From RUG11462 sp045649405 (GTDB lineage Bacteria; Bacillota; Clostridia; Oscillospirales; Acutalibacteraceae), in NCBI GenBank assembly GCA_045649405.1, contig JAZRPW010000044.1, positions 1-30,422 on the forward strand: a stretch of 30,422 nucleotides of DNA, in the 5' to 3' direction. Position numbers and translations under genes: made by a program. This document shows positions 1 through 9,020 of the stretch, one piece after another; the first letter of the stretch is position 1, and each line of letters opens with the position of its first letter. Under the pieces are notes generated by a model, which did no database searches, was not told the DNA's origin, and saw only the letters and a program-made list of their open reading frames with translations.

Positions 1-175
1 CGCCTTGCCCACTAATTGTAAGGGTTTTTGTTGCTATATCATACTCATAAAAAACTGTGCAATTTTCATTATAATCATAAATCGGTCGTTGTTCTGCGCT
101 AACTGAAACAGTGCCAACAACAAATGTTGACATCAACAAAACAAAGGTTAAAGCAATACTAATTATCTTTTTCAT
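1..175 (-). CDS. Secreted protein, N-terminal fragment (BspA/LRR-type flank)
   Basis: Only the first 58 codons lie in the window; the gene continues past the left edge. The start ATG is preceded by a clear AAAGGAGT ribosome binding site. The product begins MKKIISIALTFVLLM, a typical signal peptide ending near VSVSA, so it is exported. The remaining residues include YDYNENCTVFYEYDIATKT followed by LTISGQG. The pattern of Cys, aromatic residue, then TxTLTISGxG is the N-terminal flank often seen in clostridial secreted proteins with BspA-type leucine-rich repeats. That family link is inferred from a short stretch, and the function is unknown. It probably has its own promoter just upstream and is separated from gatB by a terminator hairpin. 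Confidence 0.6.
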   Translation of the reverse strand, partial: MKKIISIALTFVLLMSTFVVGTVSVSAEQRPIYDYNENCTVFYEYDIATKTLTISGQG

Positions 176-219
176 AATTCGTAACTCCTTTCGAAATGGC
201 GTTAACCATTTCTTTAAAT

Positions 220-248
220 ATTTTATCATTTTTTATTTTTGTTTGCAA
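220..248 (-). promoter_or_regulatory. Candidate sigma-A promoter of the left-edge secreted gene
   Basis: On the minus strand TTGCAA (243-248) and TAAAAT (220-225) are separated by 17 bp, upstream of the ribosome binding site of the partial gene. A second candidate lies further up: TTGACA (286-291) with TATAGT (265-270), but its spacer is only 15 bp. Confidence 0.5.
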
Positions 249-328
249 GATGTTTGGCTCTTACACTATATATAACTGTTTTTGATGTCAAAATGTCTCA
301 ATTTTTCAAAAAATTTTTTCAAAAACGC

Positions 329-367
329 AAAAAACTGCCTTGAGTTTTTCTCAAAGCAGTTTTTTTA
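329..367 (-). terminator. Rho-independent terminator after gatB
   Basis: An inverted repeat pairs AAACTGCTTTGAG with CTCAAGGCAGTTTT around a short A-rich loop, followed by a T run in the gatB direction. It begins a few bases after the gatB stop. The T/A runs on both sides could also let it work rightward. Confidence 0.8.
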
Positions 368-374
368 ATTTTAA

Positions 375-1790
375 TTAACCAATAATCTCATTGATAATTT
401 TTGTTGCAAGACGAGCGTCTGCCTTACCACGTGTTTCTTTCATAACACCACCGATAAGTGCGCCGATTGCGGCACCTTTACCACCTTTGATATCTTCAAC
501 GGCTTTAGGGTTTGCTGCCACAACCTTTTCACAAATTGCTCTAAGTTCGCCTTCATCAACGCCACCCATTTGGCTTTCATCAATAAAGTCAGTAGCGTTT
601 TTGCCAGACTCAAGCATTTTTTCCAAAGTTGCTCTTGCAAGGTTGTTGTTGATTTTGCCTTCTTCTAAAAGTTTAATCAACTCAATCATTTGTTTAGCAC
701 TTACTTTAATATCAAATTGCTCTTTATCTGCATCAGTAGCAAGTGTACGATAAATTGTTGAAATAATGAAGTTTGAACAGTTCTTTGGTTTTTTAATCTC
801 AGCCGCAACTTCATCAAAGAATTCAGCAACTTTGCGATATTTAACCAAAATTTTAGCATCAGTTTCATTAATTTCATAGTCTTCCATATAACGAGTTTTC
901 TTGCTATCAGGAAGTTCAGGAAGAGTTTCACGAATTGCTTCAATCTCTTCATCTGTTGTGTAAATTGTAACCAAGTCAGGCTCTCTGAAATAACGATAAT
1001 CGTGTGCATCTTCTTTTGAGCGCATACCTTCAGTTTCGCCTGTGCCGGTATTGAATCTACGAGTTTCTTGAATTACTTCTTCACCTGATTCAATAAGGTC
1101 AACTTGACGGTCAAACTCATATTCCATTGCTTGACGCATAAATGTAAATGAGTTCATATTTTTAATTTCGGTACGAGTGCCTAACTTTTCTGAGCCCTTT
1201 TCTTTAACCGAAATGTTAACGTCACAACGAAGTGAACCTTCTTGCATTTTACAGTCAGAAACACCAATGTATTTCATAATAAGTTGCAATTTTTCAACAT
1301 ATTCAATTGCTTCATCAATTGAGCGAATGTCAGGCTCTGTTACGATTTCGATAAGTGGCACGCCACCTCTGTTGTAATCAACAAATGTGTCGCCTCTCTC
1401 GTGAACAAGTTTGCCAGCATCTTCTTCAATGTGAATTCTTAAAATTCTAATTTTTTTGCCTGAATCAAGTTCAATATAACCGTTTGAGCAAAGTGGTTTG
1501 TCATATTGTGAAACTTGATAAGCCTTTGACAAGTCAGGGTAACAGTAATTTTTTCTGTCCATTTTTGCAACGTTGTTAATTGTACAATTAGTGGCCAAAC
1601 CTGCCATAATTGCATAATTTACAACCTGTTTGTTAAGGCGTGGCATTGTGCCAGGAAGACCAATACAAATTGGGCAACAATGTGTATTTGGTTCGCCACC
1701 AAACTGGGTTGTACAAGAGCAGAAAATTTTGGTTTTTGTTGATAATTCAACGTGGGTTTCAAGACCAGAAACAATTTCAAATTCTTTCAT
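375..1790 (-). CDS. gatB: Aspartyl/glutamyl-tRNA(Asn/Gln) amidotransferase subunit B
   Basis: GatB binds the mischarged Asp-tRNA(Asn) or Glu-tRNA(Gln) and carries the kinase site that activates the carboxylate before GatA-derived ammonia amidates it. The 471 residues match the usual length. The N-terminal cradle opens with EIVSGLETHVELSTKTKIF and has a CxC...CCPIC cysteine cluster (residues 24-42) consistent with a structural metal site, followed by IGLPGTMPRLN. VTEPDI and DCKMQEGSLRCDVNISV are also family hallmarks. The C-terminal YqeY-like tRNA-binding domain fills roughly the last 150 residues and ends in the typical GGxMKxTxGKADxxxxxxII pattern. Its ATG overlaps the gatA stop as TAATG, so translation is probably coupled. 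It is last in the operon and followed by a terminator. Confidence 0.97.
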   Translation of the reverse strand: MKEFEIVSGLETHVELSTKTKIFCSCTTQFGGEPNTHCCPICIGLPGTMPRLNKQVVNYAIMAGLATNCTINNVAKMDRKNYCYPDLSKAYQVSQYDKPLCSNGYIELDSGKKIRILRIHIEEDAGKLVHERGDTFVDYNRGGVPLIEIVTEPDIRSIDEAIEYVEKLQLIMKYIGVSDCKMQEGSLRCDVNISVKEKGSEKLGTRTEIKNMNSFTFMRQAMEYEFDRQVDLIESGEEVIQETRRFNTGTGETEGMRSKEDAHDYRYFREPDLVTIYTTDEEIEAIRETLPELPDSKKTRYMEDYEINETDAKILVKYRKVAEFFDEVAAEIKKPKNCSNFIISTIYRTLATDADKEQFDIKVSAKQMIELIKLLEEGKINNNLARATLEKMLESGKNATDFIDESQMGGVDEGELRAICEKVVAANPKAVEDIKGGKGAAIGALIGGVMKETRGKADARLATKIINEIIG

Positions 1791-3247
1791 TACATTTCAA
1801 CCCCCATTTCTGCTTTTTTGTAATTATTTGTTGCTTGCTCAAACTTGTAAGCAGCATTCAAGATTTTTGCTTCACAGAATGAGTCGCCAATGATTTGCAT
1901 ACCAATTGGCATTCCATCTTTGTCAAAACCACAAGGAATTGAAACGCCTGGAAGACCTGCAATGTTAACAGGTACTGTGCAAATGTCAGTAAGATAAGTT
2001 TGAACAGAATCTTCAGATGTAAAACCTTTTTTAAACGCAGTCATTGGAACTGTTGGTGCCAAAATAACATCACATTTTTCAAACGCATTTTTAAATGATT
2101 TTACAATTGTTCCACGAAGATTTTGTGCTTTTTTATAGTAAGCATCATAGTAACCGCTAGACAATACATAAGTACCAAGCAAAATTCTGCGTTGTACTTC
2201 TTTGCCAAAGCCTTCAGAACGAGTTTTGCACATCATATCATGAATGCCATTGTAACTATTTGTACGGTAACCATAACGAATTGAGTCATAACGACCTAAG
2301 TTTGAAGATGCTTCTGCACATGCTAAAATGTAGTAAACAGGAAGCGCATATTTCAAAATTGGTAAACTGAACTCAACAATTTCTGCGCCGAGTGATTTGT
2401 AGGTTTCAAGTGCGTTATCAATTGCTTCTTTAACATCGCCTGAAAGACCTTCAAAATACTCTTTTGCAACACCGATTTTTAAGCCCTTGATGTCATTATC
2501 AAGTTTATCAACAGTGGTTTCAGCCTTGCCTGAGCAGGTTGAATCATAATAATCTTTGTCTGAAATTGCATCAAAAACAATTGCCGCATCTTCAACAGAT
2601 GTTGTGATTGGACCGATTTGGTCAAGTGAAGAAGCATAAGCAATAAGGCCGTATCTTGACACTGCGCCATAAGTTGGTTTTAAACCAACAATGCCACAGA
2701 ATGAAGCAGGTTGACGAATTGAGCCACCTGTGTCAGAGCCAAGACCGTAAACTGCAATGTTACCTGCAACTGCAGATGCAACACCACCTGATGAGCCACC
2801 TGCAACCTTTGAAATATCATGTGGGTTTGAAGGTGCGCCAAAGCAAGAAGTTTCAGACGCTGAACCCATTGCAAATTCATCCATATTAGTTTTGCCAAGA
2901 AGCACTGCGCCTTGAGCTTTAAGCTTTTCCCAAACAAAAGCGTCATAAATTGGTTTGTAACCAGACAAGATTTTTGAGCAACAAGTGGTTTCAATGCCAT
3001 TTGTTGAAATGTTGTCTTTAAGTGTCATTGGAATGCCTTCCAAAAGACCAATTTCTTCGCCTTTTTCGAGTTTTTCATCAACTGCTTTTGCTTGTGCTAA
3101 CGCTTCGCACTCAGTAGTTAAAACATAAGCGTTTAAATCATTATGAGTTGCTTTGATTTCATCAATATATTTTTGAGTAAGTTGAACGCATGAAATCTCA
3201 CGGTTTACGAGCATATCATGCAATTTTTTAATTTTTGAAACTGTCAT
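1790..3247 (-). CDS. gatA: Aspartyl/glutamyl-tRNA(Asn/Gln) amidotransferase subunit A
   Basis: This amidase-signature subunit hydrolyses glutamine and channels ammonia to GatB. It has 485 residues, the normal family length. The Ser-cisSer-Lys triad is visible: Lys77 in MTLKDN, Ser152 in the signature GGSSGGVASAVAG, and Ser176 in SDTGGSIRQPASFCG. These sit two residues earlier than K79/S154/S178 of the Staphylococcus aureus enzyme. The C-terminal half has PTVPMTAF and the conserved NIAGLPGVSIPCG. The start ATG follows AAGGAG, which overlaps the gatC stop; only 11 bases separate the two genes. The 3' end shares one base with gatB. Confidence 0.98.
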   Translation of the reverse strand: MTVSKIKKLHDMLVNREISCVQLTQKYIDEIKATHNDLNAYVLTTECEALAQAKAVDEKLEKGEEIGLLEGIPMTLKDNISTNGIETTCCSKILSGYKPIYDAFVWEKLKAQGAVLLGKTNMDEFAMGSASETSCFGAPSNPHDISKVAGGSSGGVASAVAGNIAVYGLGSDTGGSIRQPASFCGIVGLKPTYGAVSRYGLIAYASSLDQIGPITTSVEDAAIVFDAISDKDYYDSTCSGKAETTVDKLDNDIKGLKIGVAKEYFEGLSGDVKEAIDNALETYKSLGAEIVEFSLPILKYALPVYYILACAEASSNLGRYDSIRYGYRTNSYNGIHDMMCKTRSEGFGKEVQRRILLGTYVLSSGYYDAYYKKAQNLRGTIVKSFKNAFEKCDVILAPTVPMTAFKKGFTSEDSVQTYLTDICTVPVNIAGLPGVSIPCGFDKDGMPIGMQIIGDSFCEAKILNAAYKFEQATNNYKKAEMGVEM

Positions 3248-3258
3248 AAATACGCTCC

Positions 3259-3537
3259 TTAAACCTTTTTCTTAACTGGGAAGTAGCCGTTTTCGCCACC
3301 GTCAACATTTTTCAAAATTTCTGATTGTGGGAAAGACTCAACAACCTCATCTTCACGGAAAACGTTAGAGAGATTATTGATATTGTCGAACTCTTCCACC
3401 TCGCCATCATACTCATTGATAGTATCAGCAAATTTAATAATATTCATCATTTCTTGAGTTAAGTTGTCAATTTCATCTTCTTCAATGTGAAGTTTTGAAA
3501 GCAACGCAATATCCAAAATTTCTTCTTTTGTTACCAT
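3259..3537 (-). CDS. gatC: Aspartyl/glutamyl-tRNA(Asn/Gln) amidotransferase subunit C
   Basis: GatC is a small scaffold that wraps around GatA and stabilises the GatA-GatB interface. The 92 residues match the family. It starts with TKEEILDIALLSKLHIEEDE, the usual helical N-terminus, continues with IIKFADTINEYD, and ends with the extended segment containing NVFREDEVVESFPQSEILKN and the final GYFPVKKKV, which closely resembles the conserved GatC tail. An AAGGAGAG ribosome binding site lies eight bases before the ATG. Gene order aspS-gatC-gatA-gatB in one tight run supports a common transcript. Confidence 0.96.
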   Translation of the reverse strand: MVTKEEILDIALLSKLHIEEDEIDNLTQEMMNIIKFADTINEYDGEVEEFDNINNLSNVFREDEVVESFPQSEILKNVDGGENGYFPVKKKV

Positions 3538-3570
3538 TAATCTCTCTCCTTTTTAATTTTTTGCTATTTG

Positions 3571-5310
3571 TTATCTAAGTTTAATATGAATTTCTCTGAG
3601 TTGCATTTCTGTAACTTCATTTGGTGCGCCCATTAATGTATCTTGAGCGTTTGAGTTCATTGGGAATGCAATAACTTCACGAATGTTTTCTTCGCCAGTT
3701 AAAAGCATAATCATTCTATCAACACCAGGCGCCATACCAGCGTGTGGAGGTGCGCCATATTGGAATGCTGTGTAGAGTGAACGGAATTTTTCTTTCAACA
3801 CATCTTCTGAATAACCTGCAATTTCGAAAGCTTTTTTCATGATTTCGATGTCGTGGTTTCTAACCGCACCAGATGATAATTCAACACCGTTACAAACAAT
3901 GTCATATTGATATGCTTTGATATCACATGGGTTCATTGTTTCAAGTGCTTGTAAACCACCTTGTGGCATTGAGAATGGGTTGTGTGTGAAAATAATTTTG
4001 CCTTCATCATCTTCTTCATACATTGGGAAGTCAACAATGTAGCAAAGTTCAAATGTATCTTTAAGAAGTCCAAGACGTTTGCCAAGTTCTGCACGGATTT
4101 GACCAGCAAGGCCTGGTGCAACTGATGGCGCATCTGCAATGAAGTACAAAACATCATCAGTTTTAAGGTTTGCACGTGAGCGCAATTCTTCTCTTTGTTC
4201 ATCAGTTAAGAACTTGTCAATAGGACCTTTATAAGAACCATCTTCAAGAACTGTGATATAGCCAAGACCTTTCATGCCAATGCTTTCAGCGAATTTAAGC
4301 ATTTTTTCAAAGAAACCTTTTGATTGTTTTCCGCAAGGAGCGCAAATACCACGAACGCATTGATTTGCGAAAGGTTTGAAACTTGAATCAACAAACAAGT
4401 CAGAAAGTTCAATGATTTCAAGTGGGTTTCTAAGGTCAGGTTTATCAGTACCATATTTAAGCATTGCTTCTTCAAATGGAATGCGTTTGAAAGGAGCAGC
4501 TGAAACAGGTTTGTCTGAGAATTTTGTAAATGTGTCATAAAGCACTTCTTCTGCTACTGCGAAAACATCTTCTTGAGTTGCAAAAGCCATTTCGAAGTCT
4601 AATTGATAGAATTCGCCTGGGCTTCTGTCTGCTCTTGCGTCTTCATCTCTGAAACAAGGAGCAATTTGGAAGTATTTATCAAAGCCAGAAACCATTAAAA
4701 GTTGTTTGAACAACTGTGGAGCTTGTGGCAATGCATAGAATTTGCCTTTATGTTTTCTTGAAGGAATGAGATAGTCTCTTGCACCTTCCGGAGAAGAAGC
4801 AGAGAGAATTGGAGTTTGCATTTCCAAAAATCCCATTTCTGTCATTTTTGCTCTAAGGTGTGAAATAATTTTTGAACGAAGCACGATGTTATCATGAACT
4901 TTTTTGTTTCTAAGGTCAAGATAACGATATTGCAAACGAACTTCCTCGTTAGTTTTTGTTGAAGTTGCAACCTCAAAAGGAAGGTTAGCTTTTGCTTTAC
5001 CGAGCACAGTGAAAGTTTCTGCTTTAACTTCAATTGTACCAGTAGCGAGTCTTTGGTTGTAAGTTTCTTCATCTCTTTGCAACACTTCGCCGGTGATTGC
5101 AACTGTTGATTCTTTTGCAACACCTTTAATCATATTTTCATCTTTAATTACCACCTGCAAACTGCCTGTTTCATCACGAAGGTCAACAAACAAAATGCCA
5201 CCGTGGTCACGAATATTTTCAACCCAACCTGCAACACGAACTTGTTCGCCAATATTATTGTCACGGAGTTCCCCGCAAGTATGAGTACGATATTTGTTAG
5301 TAAATTTCAT
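3571..5310 (-). CDS. aspS: Aspartyl-tRNA synthetase (possibly non-discriminating)
   Basis: This class II synthetase attaches aspartate to tRNA(Asp) and perhaps also to tRNA(Asn). It has 579 residues, normal for the bacterial type with a GAD insertion domain (about residues 290-420). The OB-fold anticodon domain opens with TCGELRDNNIGEQVRVAGWV. Motif 2 is FRDEDARADRSPGEFYQLD (220-238), and motif 3 contains GMAPGVDRMIMLL near residue 530. His36 in NIRDHGGILF occupies the position that is His in non-discriminating bacterial AspRS and Leu in the discriminating E. coli enzyme. However, the second diagnostic site, near residues 81-84 (EETY), is not the Gly typical of non-discriminating enzymes, so specificity is uncertain. 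Being upstream of gatCAB fits Asp-tRNA(Asn) formation followed by amidation. The start follows AAAGGAG. Confidence 0.97.
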   Translation of the reverse strand: MKFTNKYRTHTCGELRDNNIGEQVRVAGWVENIRDHGGILFVDLRDETGSLQVVIKDENMIKGVAKESTVAITGEVLQRDEETYNQRLATGTIEVKAETFTVLGKAKANLPFEVATSTKTNEEVRLQYRYLDLRNKKVHDNIVLRSKIISHLRAKMTEMGFLEMQTPILSASSPEGARDYLIPSRKHKGKFYALPQAPQLFKQLLMVSGFDKYFQIAPCFRDEDARADRSPGEFYQLDFEMAFATQEDVFAVAEEVLYDTFTKFSDKPVSAAPFKRIPFEEAMLKYGTDKPDLRNPLEIIELSDLFVDSSFKPFANQCVRGICAPCGKQSKGFFEKMLKFAESIGMKGLGYITVLEDGSYKGPIDKFLTDEQREELRSRANLKTDDVLYFIADAPSVAPGLAGQIRAELGKRLGLLKDTFELCYIVDFPMYEEDDEGKIIFTHNPFSMPQGGLQALETMNPCDIKAYQYDIVCNGVELSSGAVRNHDIEIMKKAFEIAGYSEDVLKEKFRSLYTAFQYGAPPHAGMAPGVDRMIMLLTGEENIREVIAFPMNSNAQDTLMGAPNEVTEMQLREIHIKLR

Positions 5311-5328
5311 TAAAAATTTCTCCTTTCT

Positions 5329-6792
5329 TTAATCATCAACGTCGTCTCTAAAGCCGACTAAATCTTTTACTAAAGAATTAAATTTCAAGTTTTTGTTTTC
5401 GGCTACAAACTGCAAACCTGCACCCAAGAAAAACCAAAGGGTTGCAACCGAAAGCGCAGGATAATAAACAAGTGATGGCTCAACCAACGCATAAACCAAA
5501 AACGAAATAATTGCCGCTGAGACAATTGAGGTTTTACCAATGCCGCCGTTTACAATTTTATATCTATTGTTTTTGGTAATTACATAAAGTGCAAGACCTA
5601 CAAGCGCCGCAAACACTGCAAAACCAACAATTCCGCTTGTTGCAAGAATTGTAAGGTAACCGTTGTGTGCTTCAAAAATTTTTGCGCCAAGGTCAATTTG
5701 CAAATTATCAATTGTGTTTACATCTGTTGACTCACCCATCAAAAGCATATTACCAGCGCCCCAACCAAAAATAGGTTTTTGATTGAAAAACTCAATGCTT
5801 TGTTTGTAAAGGTTTAATCTGCCACCACCATTTTTCTCTTTTTCTTCTTGGTGGTTAAATGTAATTTCATCTTTTTCAGTTTCTTTCACGCTTTTTTTGT
5901 TTTCATCAGCAGAAACCGAAAGTGAAAACGAAAACACTTTTGTGTTGTTAACAATATAAGACATTGCTTGTTGACAAGGGTTTACTGCAAAAACAACAAC
6001 CGCTGTCATCAAAATACCCAAAGCCGCATATTTCAAGTGGCGAAGTTTTTTTCTAACAACTGCTCTGTAAACAGCAAAACCACAAAACATAAGCAAAAAT
6101 GCAATGAGTGCTAACAACGCACCTTTTGAGTCAGAAATTGCAATAACAAAATAAGAAAGCGCCATTGCAATGTTAGCAAAAATTTTATTAACTTTTTTCT
6201 TACCAATGTTTGCACAGAATTTTGTGCTTGTTAAGAAACCACAAAAAACAATTGTTAAAAAGCAGTTAAAAGCACCCATGTTTGGATTGATGTAAGCACC
6301 AACAAAACGATTATCATAAATAATAATTCGTTCACCCAAACTGCCTTTGAAAACCAAAAGCAATGCAATGCCAACAATGTTCAAGAAAAAGGTTGAGTAC
6401 AAATAAATTTTGCCAACTGCGTAAATTTCTTTTGAGACTCTGCCCTTTTTCTCTTTATAAGTTGGTAAAAAGTTTAGCATAAAAATTGCTGTTATCAGCA
6501 ACAACACAACACCAACTGCTGTTGAAAAATAACTTTCTTCTTTTGGCACAATGTTGAGTATATGCGAAACCAAGCCAACTGCCAAAAAGCCAAGCGAAAA
6601 TTTATATAAATAAACCTTGCTAATGTTTTTGTGGTAAATGTCATAAGCCAGCATGGCAATTCCCCAAACAAGTAGCACAACAATTCCAATGTAACTTAAA
6701 TATTGCAAAAAGTGTACCGAAAAGAAATAAATGTTGGTTAACATTGCCACCCTGAACAATGACTTATTCTTTAAAAGATTTTTTTCACTCAC
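5329..6792 (-). CDS. O-antigen ligase/polymerase-like membrane protein (Wzy_C family)
   Basis: A 487-residue polytopic membrane protein with about 10-12 hydrophobic segments. The central hydrophilic stretch (about residues 290-345) is charged and includes EKEKNGGGRLNLYKQSIEFF followed by FGWGAGNML and, later, EAHNGYLTILATSGIVGF. The pattern of R-x-N/L, FGxGxGN, and HNxYL after a large outer loop is characteristic of WaaL/Wzy-type enzymes that join or polymerise surface polysaccharide. The donor and product cannot be told. The start is GTG, eight bases after AGGGGA. It ends 18 bases before aspS and starts 25 bases after pnp, so it probably shares their transcript, which is unusual company for this family. 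Confidence 0.8.
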   Translation of the reverse strand: MSEKNLLKNKSLFRVAMLTNIYFFSVHFLQYLSYIGIVVLLVWGIAMLAYDIYHKNISKVYLYKFSLGFLAVGLVSHILNIVPKEESYFSTAVGVVLLLITAIFMLNFLPTYKEKKGRVSKEIYAVGKIYLYSTFFLNIVGIALLLVFKGSLGERIIIYDNRFVGAYINPNMGAFNCFLTIVFCGFLTSTKFCANIGKKKVNKIFANIAMALSYFVIAISDSKGALLALIAFLLMFCGFAVYRAVVRKKLRHLKYAALGILMTAVVVFAVNPCQQAMSYIVNNTKVFSFSLSVSADENKKSVKETEKDEITFNHQEEKEKNGGGRLNLYKQSIEFFNQKPIFGWGAGNMLLMGESTDVNTIDNLQIDLGAKIFEAHNGYLTILATSGIVGFAVFAALVGLALYVITKNNRYKIVNGGIGKTSIVSAAIISFLVYALVEPSLVYYPALSVATLWFFLGAGLQFVAENKNLKFNSLVKDLVGFRDDVDD

Positions 6793-6817
6793 TTTAAAAA
6801 TCCCCTAAAAATTAAAC

Positions 6818-8998
6818 TTATTTTCTTTTACCTTTGTTAAATCTTGGTTTTCTTTTTTGTTGGTCATCAGTTTCGTCTTCAACAACTGCGCCGTTTACTT
6901 CAACAAGAGCTTCTCTTCTTGAAAGGTTAAGTCTGCCTTGGTCGTCAATTTCAGTTACTTTTACGATAACTTGGTCGCCAACTTGAACAACGTCTTCAAC
7001 CTTTTCTGTACGTTTAACATCAAGTTGTGAAATGTGAACAAGACCTTCTTTGCCAGGAGCAATTTCAACAAAAGCGCCGAATGTCATAAGTCTTGTTACA
7101 ACGCCGTTGTAAACTGCGCCAACTTCAGGGTCGTTTGCAATTGTTTCAACAATTGAGATTGCGCGACGAGCGTCATCATAATCAATTGCTGATACAAATA
7201 CTTTACCATCTTCTTCGATGTTGATTGTACAATTGCATTCTTCTTGTAATTTTTGAATAACTTTACCTTGTTTACCGATAACATCACCAATTTTTTCTGG
7301 GTTGATAACAGTAACAAGCATTTTTGGAGCATATTTTGAAAGTTCTGCTCTTGGCTCTGGAATAGCTTTGAGCATAATTTCATCAAGAATGTAATTTCTT
7401 GCTTTGTTTGTTTTAGCAAATGCTTCTTTAATGATTTCTGGTGTAAGACCATGAACTTTAAGGTCCATTTGAATTGCAGTGATACCATTTTTTGTACCTG
7501 CAACTTTAAAGTCCATATCGCCATAGAAGTCTTCAAGACCTTGAATGTCAACCATTGTCATAAAGTCGCCATAAACGCCCTCATCACCTGTGATAAGACC
7601 ACAAGAAATACCAGCAACCGGTGCTTTAATTGGAACACCTGCAGCCATAAGCGCAAGGGTTGAACCACAAATTGAACCTTGTGATGTTGAACCGTTTGAA
7701 GACAATACTTCTGATACAACACGGATTGAATATGGGAATTCTTCAATTGAAGGAATTACTGGAACAAGCGCTTTTTCAGCAAGTGCACCGTGACCGATTT
7801 CACGTCTACCTGGACCTCTTGATGGTTTTGTTTCACCAACTGAGTATGAAGGGAAGTTGTAGTGGTGCATATATCTTTTTTCAGTTTGTTCATCAAGACC
7901 GTCTAATTGTTGAGCGTCACTAACTGTGCCGAGTGTTGCAATTGACAATACCTGTGTTTGACCACGAGTGAACATACCTGAACCGTGAACTCTTGGAAGC
8001 AAGTCAACTTGTGCATTAAGTGGACGAATGTCATCAATACCACGGCCGTCAACACGTTTGCCTTCATCTTTAAGCCATGAACGAACAACGTGTTTTTGAA
8101 TGAGATACAAGATTTCATCAAGTTTGCCTTCGTTGCCTTCAAATTGCTCATCATATTTTTCGTGAATTCTATCAGAGATAGGCAAGATTGCAGCATCACG
8201 AACGTATTTGTCATCTGTATCGAGCGCCTTTTTAACATCTTCGATTACCCAGTTTTCGATTTCTTCAAAAATTTCTGGGTCTGGGTTTGATGATTCAAAA
8301 GTGAATTTTTCTTTACCAATTTCTGCAACAATTGAGTTGATGAATTTAACAACTTCTTTGTTTGCTTCGTGACCAGCCATAATAGCGTCAAACATCAAGT
8401 CATCAGGAATTTCGTTGCCGCCTGCTTCAATCATTGCAACCAAGTCAGCAGTTGAAGCAACAGTCAAAGTAAGGTCAGTTTTTTCTCTTTGTTCAAGTGT
8501 TGGGTTGATAACAATTTCGCCGTCAACTAAACCAACGTTAACACCTGAAACTGGGCCGTCCCAAGGAATGTCAGAAATAGCGATTGCTGCAGAAACACCA
8601 ATCATTGCTGTGATTTCTGGGCTGCAGTCTGGGTCAACTGACATTACAGTTGCAACAACGCAACAGTCATTTCTCATATCTTTTGGGAAGAGTGGACGAA
8701 TTGGTCTGTCAATACATCTTGAAGTTAAAATTGCTTTTTCAGAAGGACGAGCTTCGCGTCGTTGGAAAGAGCCAGGGATTCTACCAACTGAGTACATTTT
8801 TTCTTCGTAGTCAACAGAAAGTGGGAAAAAGTCAACACCTTCTCTTGGTTTTGCTGAAGCAGTAACGTTACAAAGTACAACTGTTTCGCCATAAGAACAC
8901 ATAACAGAAGCATTTGAAAGTTCACACATTTTGCCTGTTTCAATTTTGAGTGGTCTACCTGCAAGGGTAGTTTCATAAACTTTGTAGTTTTCAAACAT
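6818..8998 (-). CDS. pnp: Polyribonucleotide nucleotidyltransferase (PNPase)
   Basis: PNPase degrades RNA 3' to 5' using phosphate and can add tails in reverse. The 726 residues show the full architecture: first RNase PH domain (about 10-145), all-alpha domain (about 240-305), second RNase PH domain (about 320-545), KH domain with the GxxG loop in IGKQGK (574-579), and S1 domain (about 626-695). The phosphate-binding region contains SSNGSTSQGSICGST (433-447), and the metal-binding Asp cluster lies in EDFYGDMDFK (489-498). The tail is basic (QKRKPRFNKGKRK). The ATG follows AGAAAGG. Upstream is a nested hairpin leader, suggesting post-transcriptional control like that of E. coli pnp. rpsO lies upstream, the classic rpsO-pnp order, but a hairpin terminator separates them. 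Confidence 0.98.
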   Translation of the reverse strand: MFENYKVYETTLAGRPLKIETGKMCELSNASVMCSYGETVVLCNVTASAKPREGVDFFPLSVDYEEKMYSVGRIPGSFQRREARPSEKAILTSRCIDRPIRPLFPKDMRNDCCVVATVMSVDPDCSPEITAMIGVSAAIAISDIPWDGPVSGVNVGLVDGEIVINPTLEQREKTDLTLTVASTADLVAMIEAGGNEIPDDLMFDAIMAGHEANKEVVKFINSIVAEIGKEKFTFESSNPDPEIFEEIENWVIEDVKKALDTDDKYVRDAAILPISDRIHEKYDEQFEGNEGKLDEILYLIQKHVVRSWLKDEGKRVDGRGIDDIRPLNAQVDLLPRVHGSGMFTRGQTQVLSIATLGTVSDAQQLDGLDEQTEKRYMHHYNFPSYSVGETKPSRGPGRREIGHGALAEKALVPVIPSIEEFPYSIRVVSEVLSSNGSTSQGSICGSTLALMAAGVPIKAPVAGISCGLITGDEGVYGDFMTMVDIQGLEDFYGDMDFKVAGTKNGITAIQMDLKVHGLTPEIIKEAFAKTNKARNYILDEIMLKAIPEPRAELSKYAPKMLVTVINPEKIGDVIGKQGKVIQKLQEECNCTINIEEDGKVFVSAIDYDDARRAISIVETIANDPEVGAVYNGVVTRLMTFGAFVEIAPGKEGLVHISQLDVKRTEKVEDVVQVGDQVIVKVTEIDDQGRLNLSRREALVEVNGAVVEDETDDQQKRKPRFNKGKRK

Positions 8999-9020
8999 AA
9001 TTTTTTCTACCTTTCTTTTC

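Noticed and set aside
8415..8810. 131-codon open frame opposite pnp
   Set aside because: It is in an antisense frame of a highly conserved gene and has no ribosome binding site or recognisable product.
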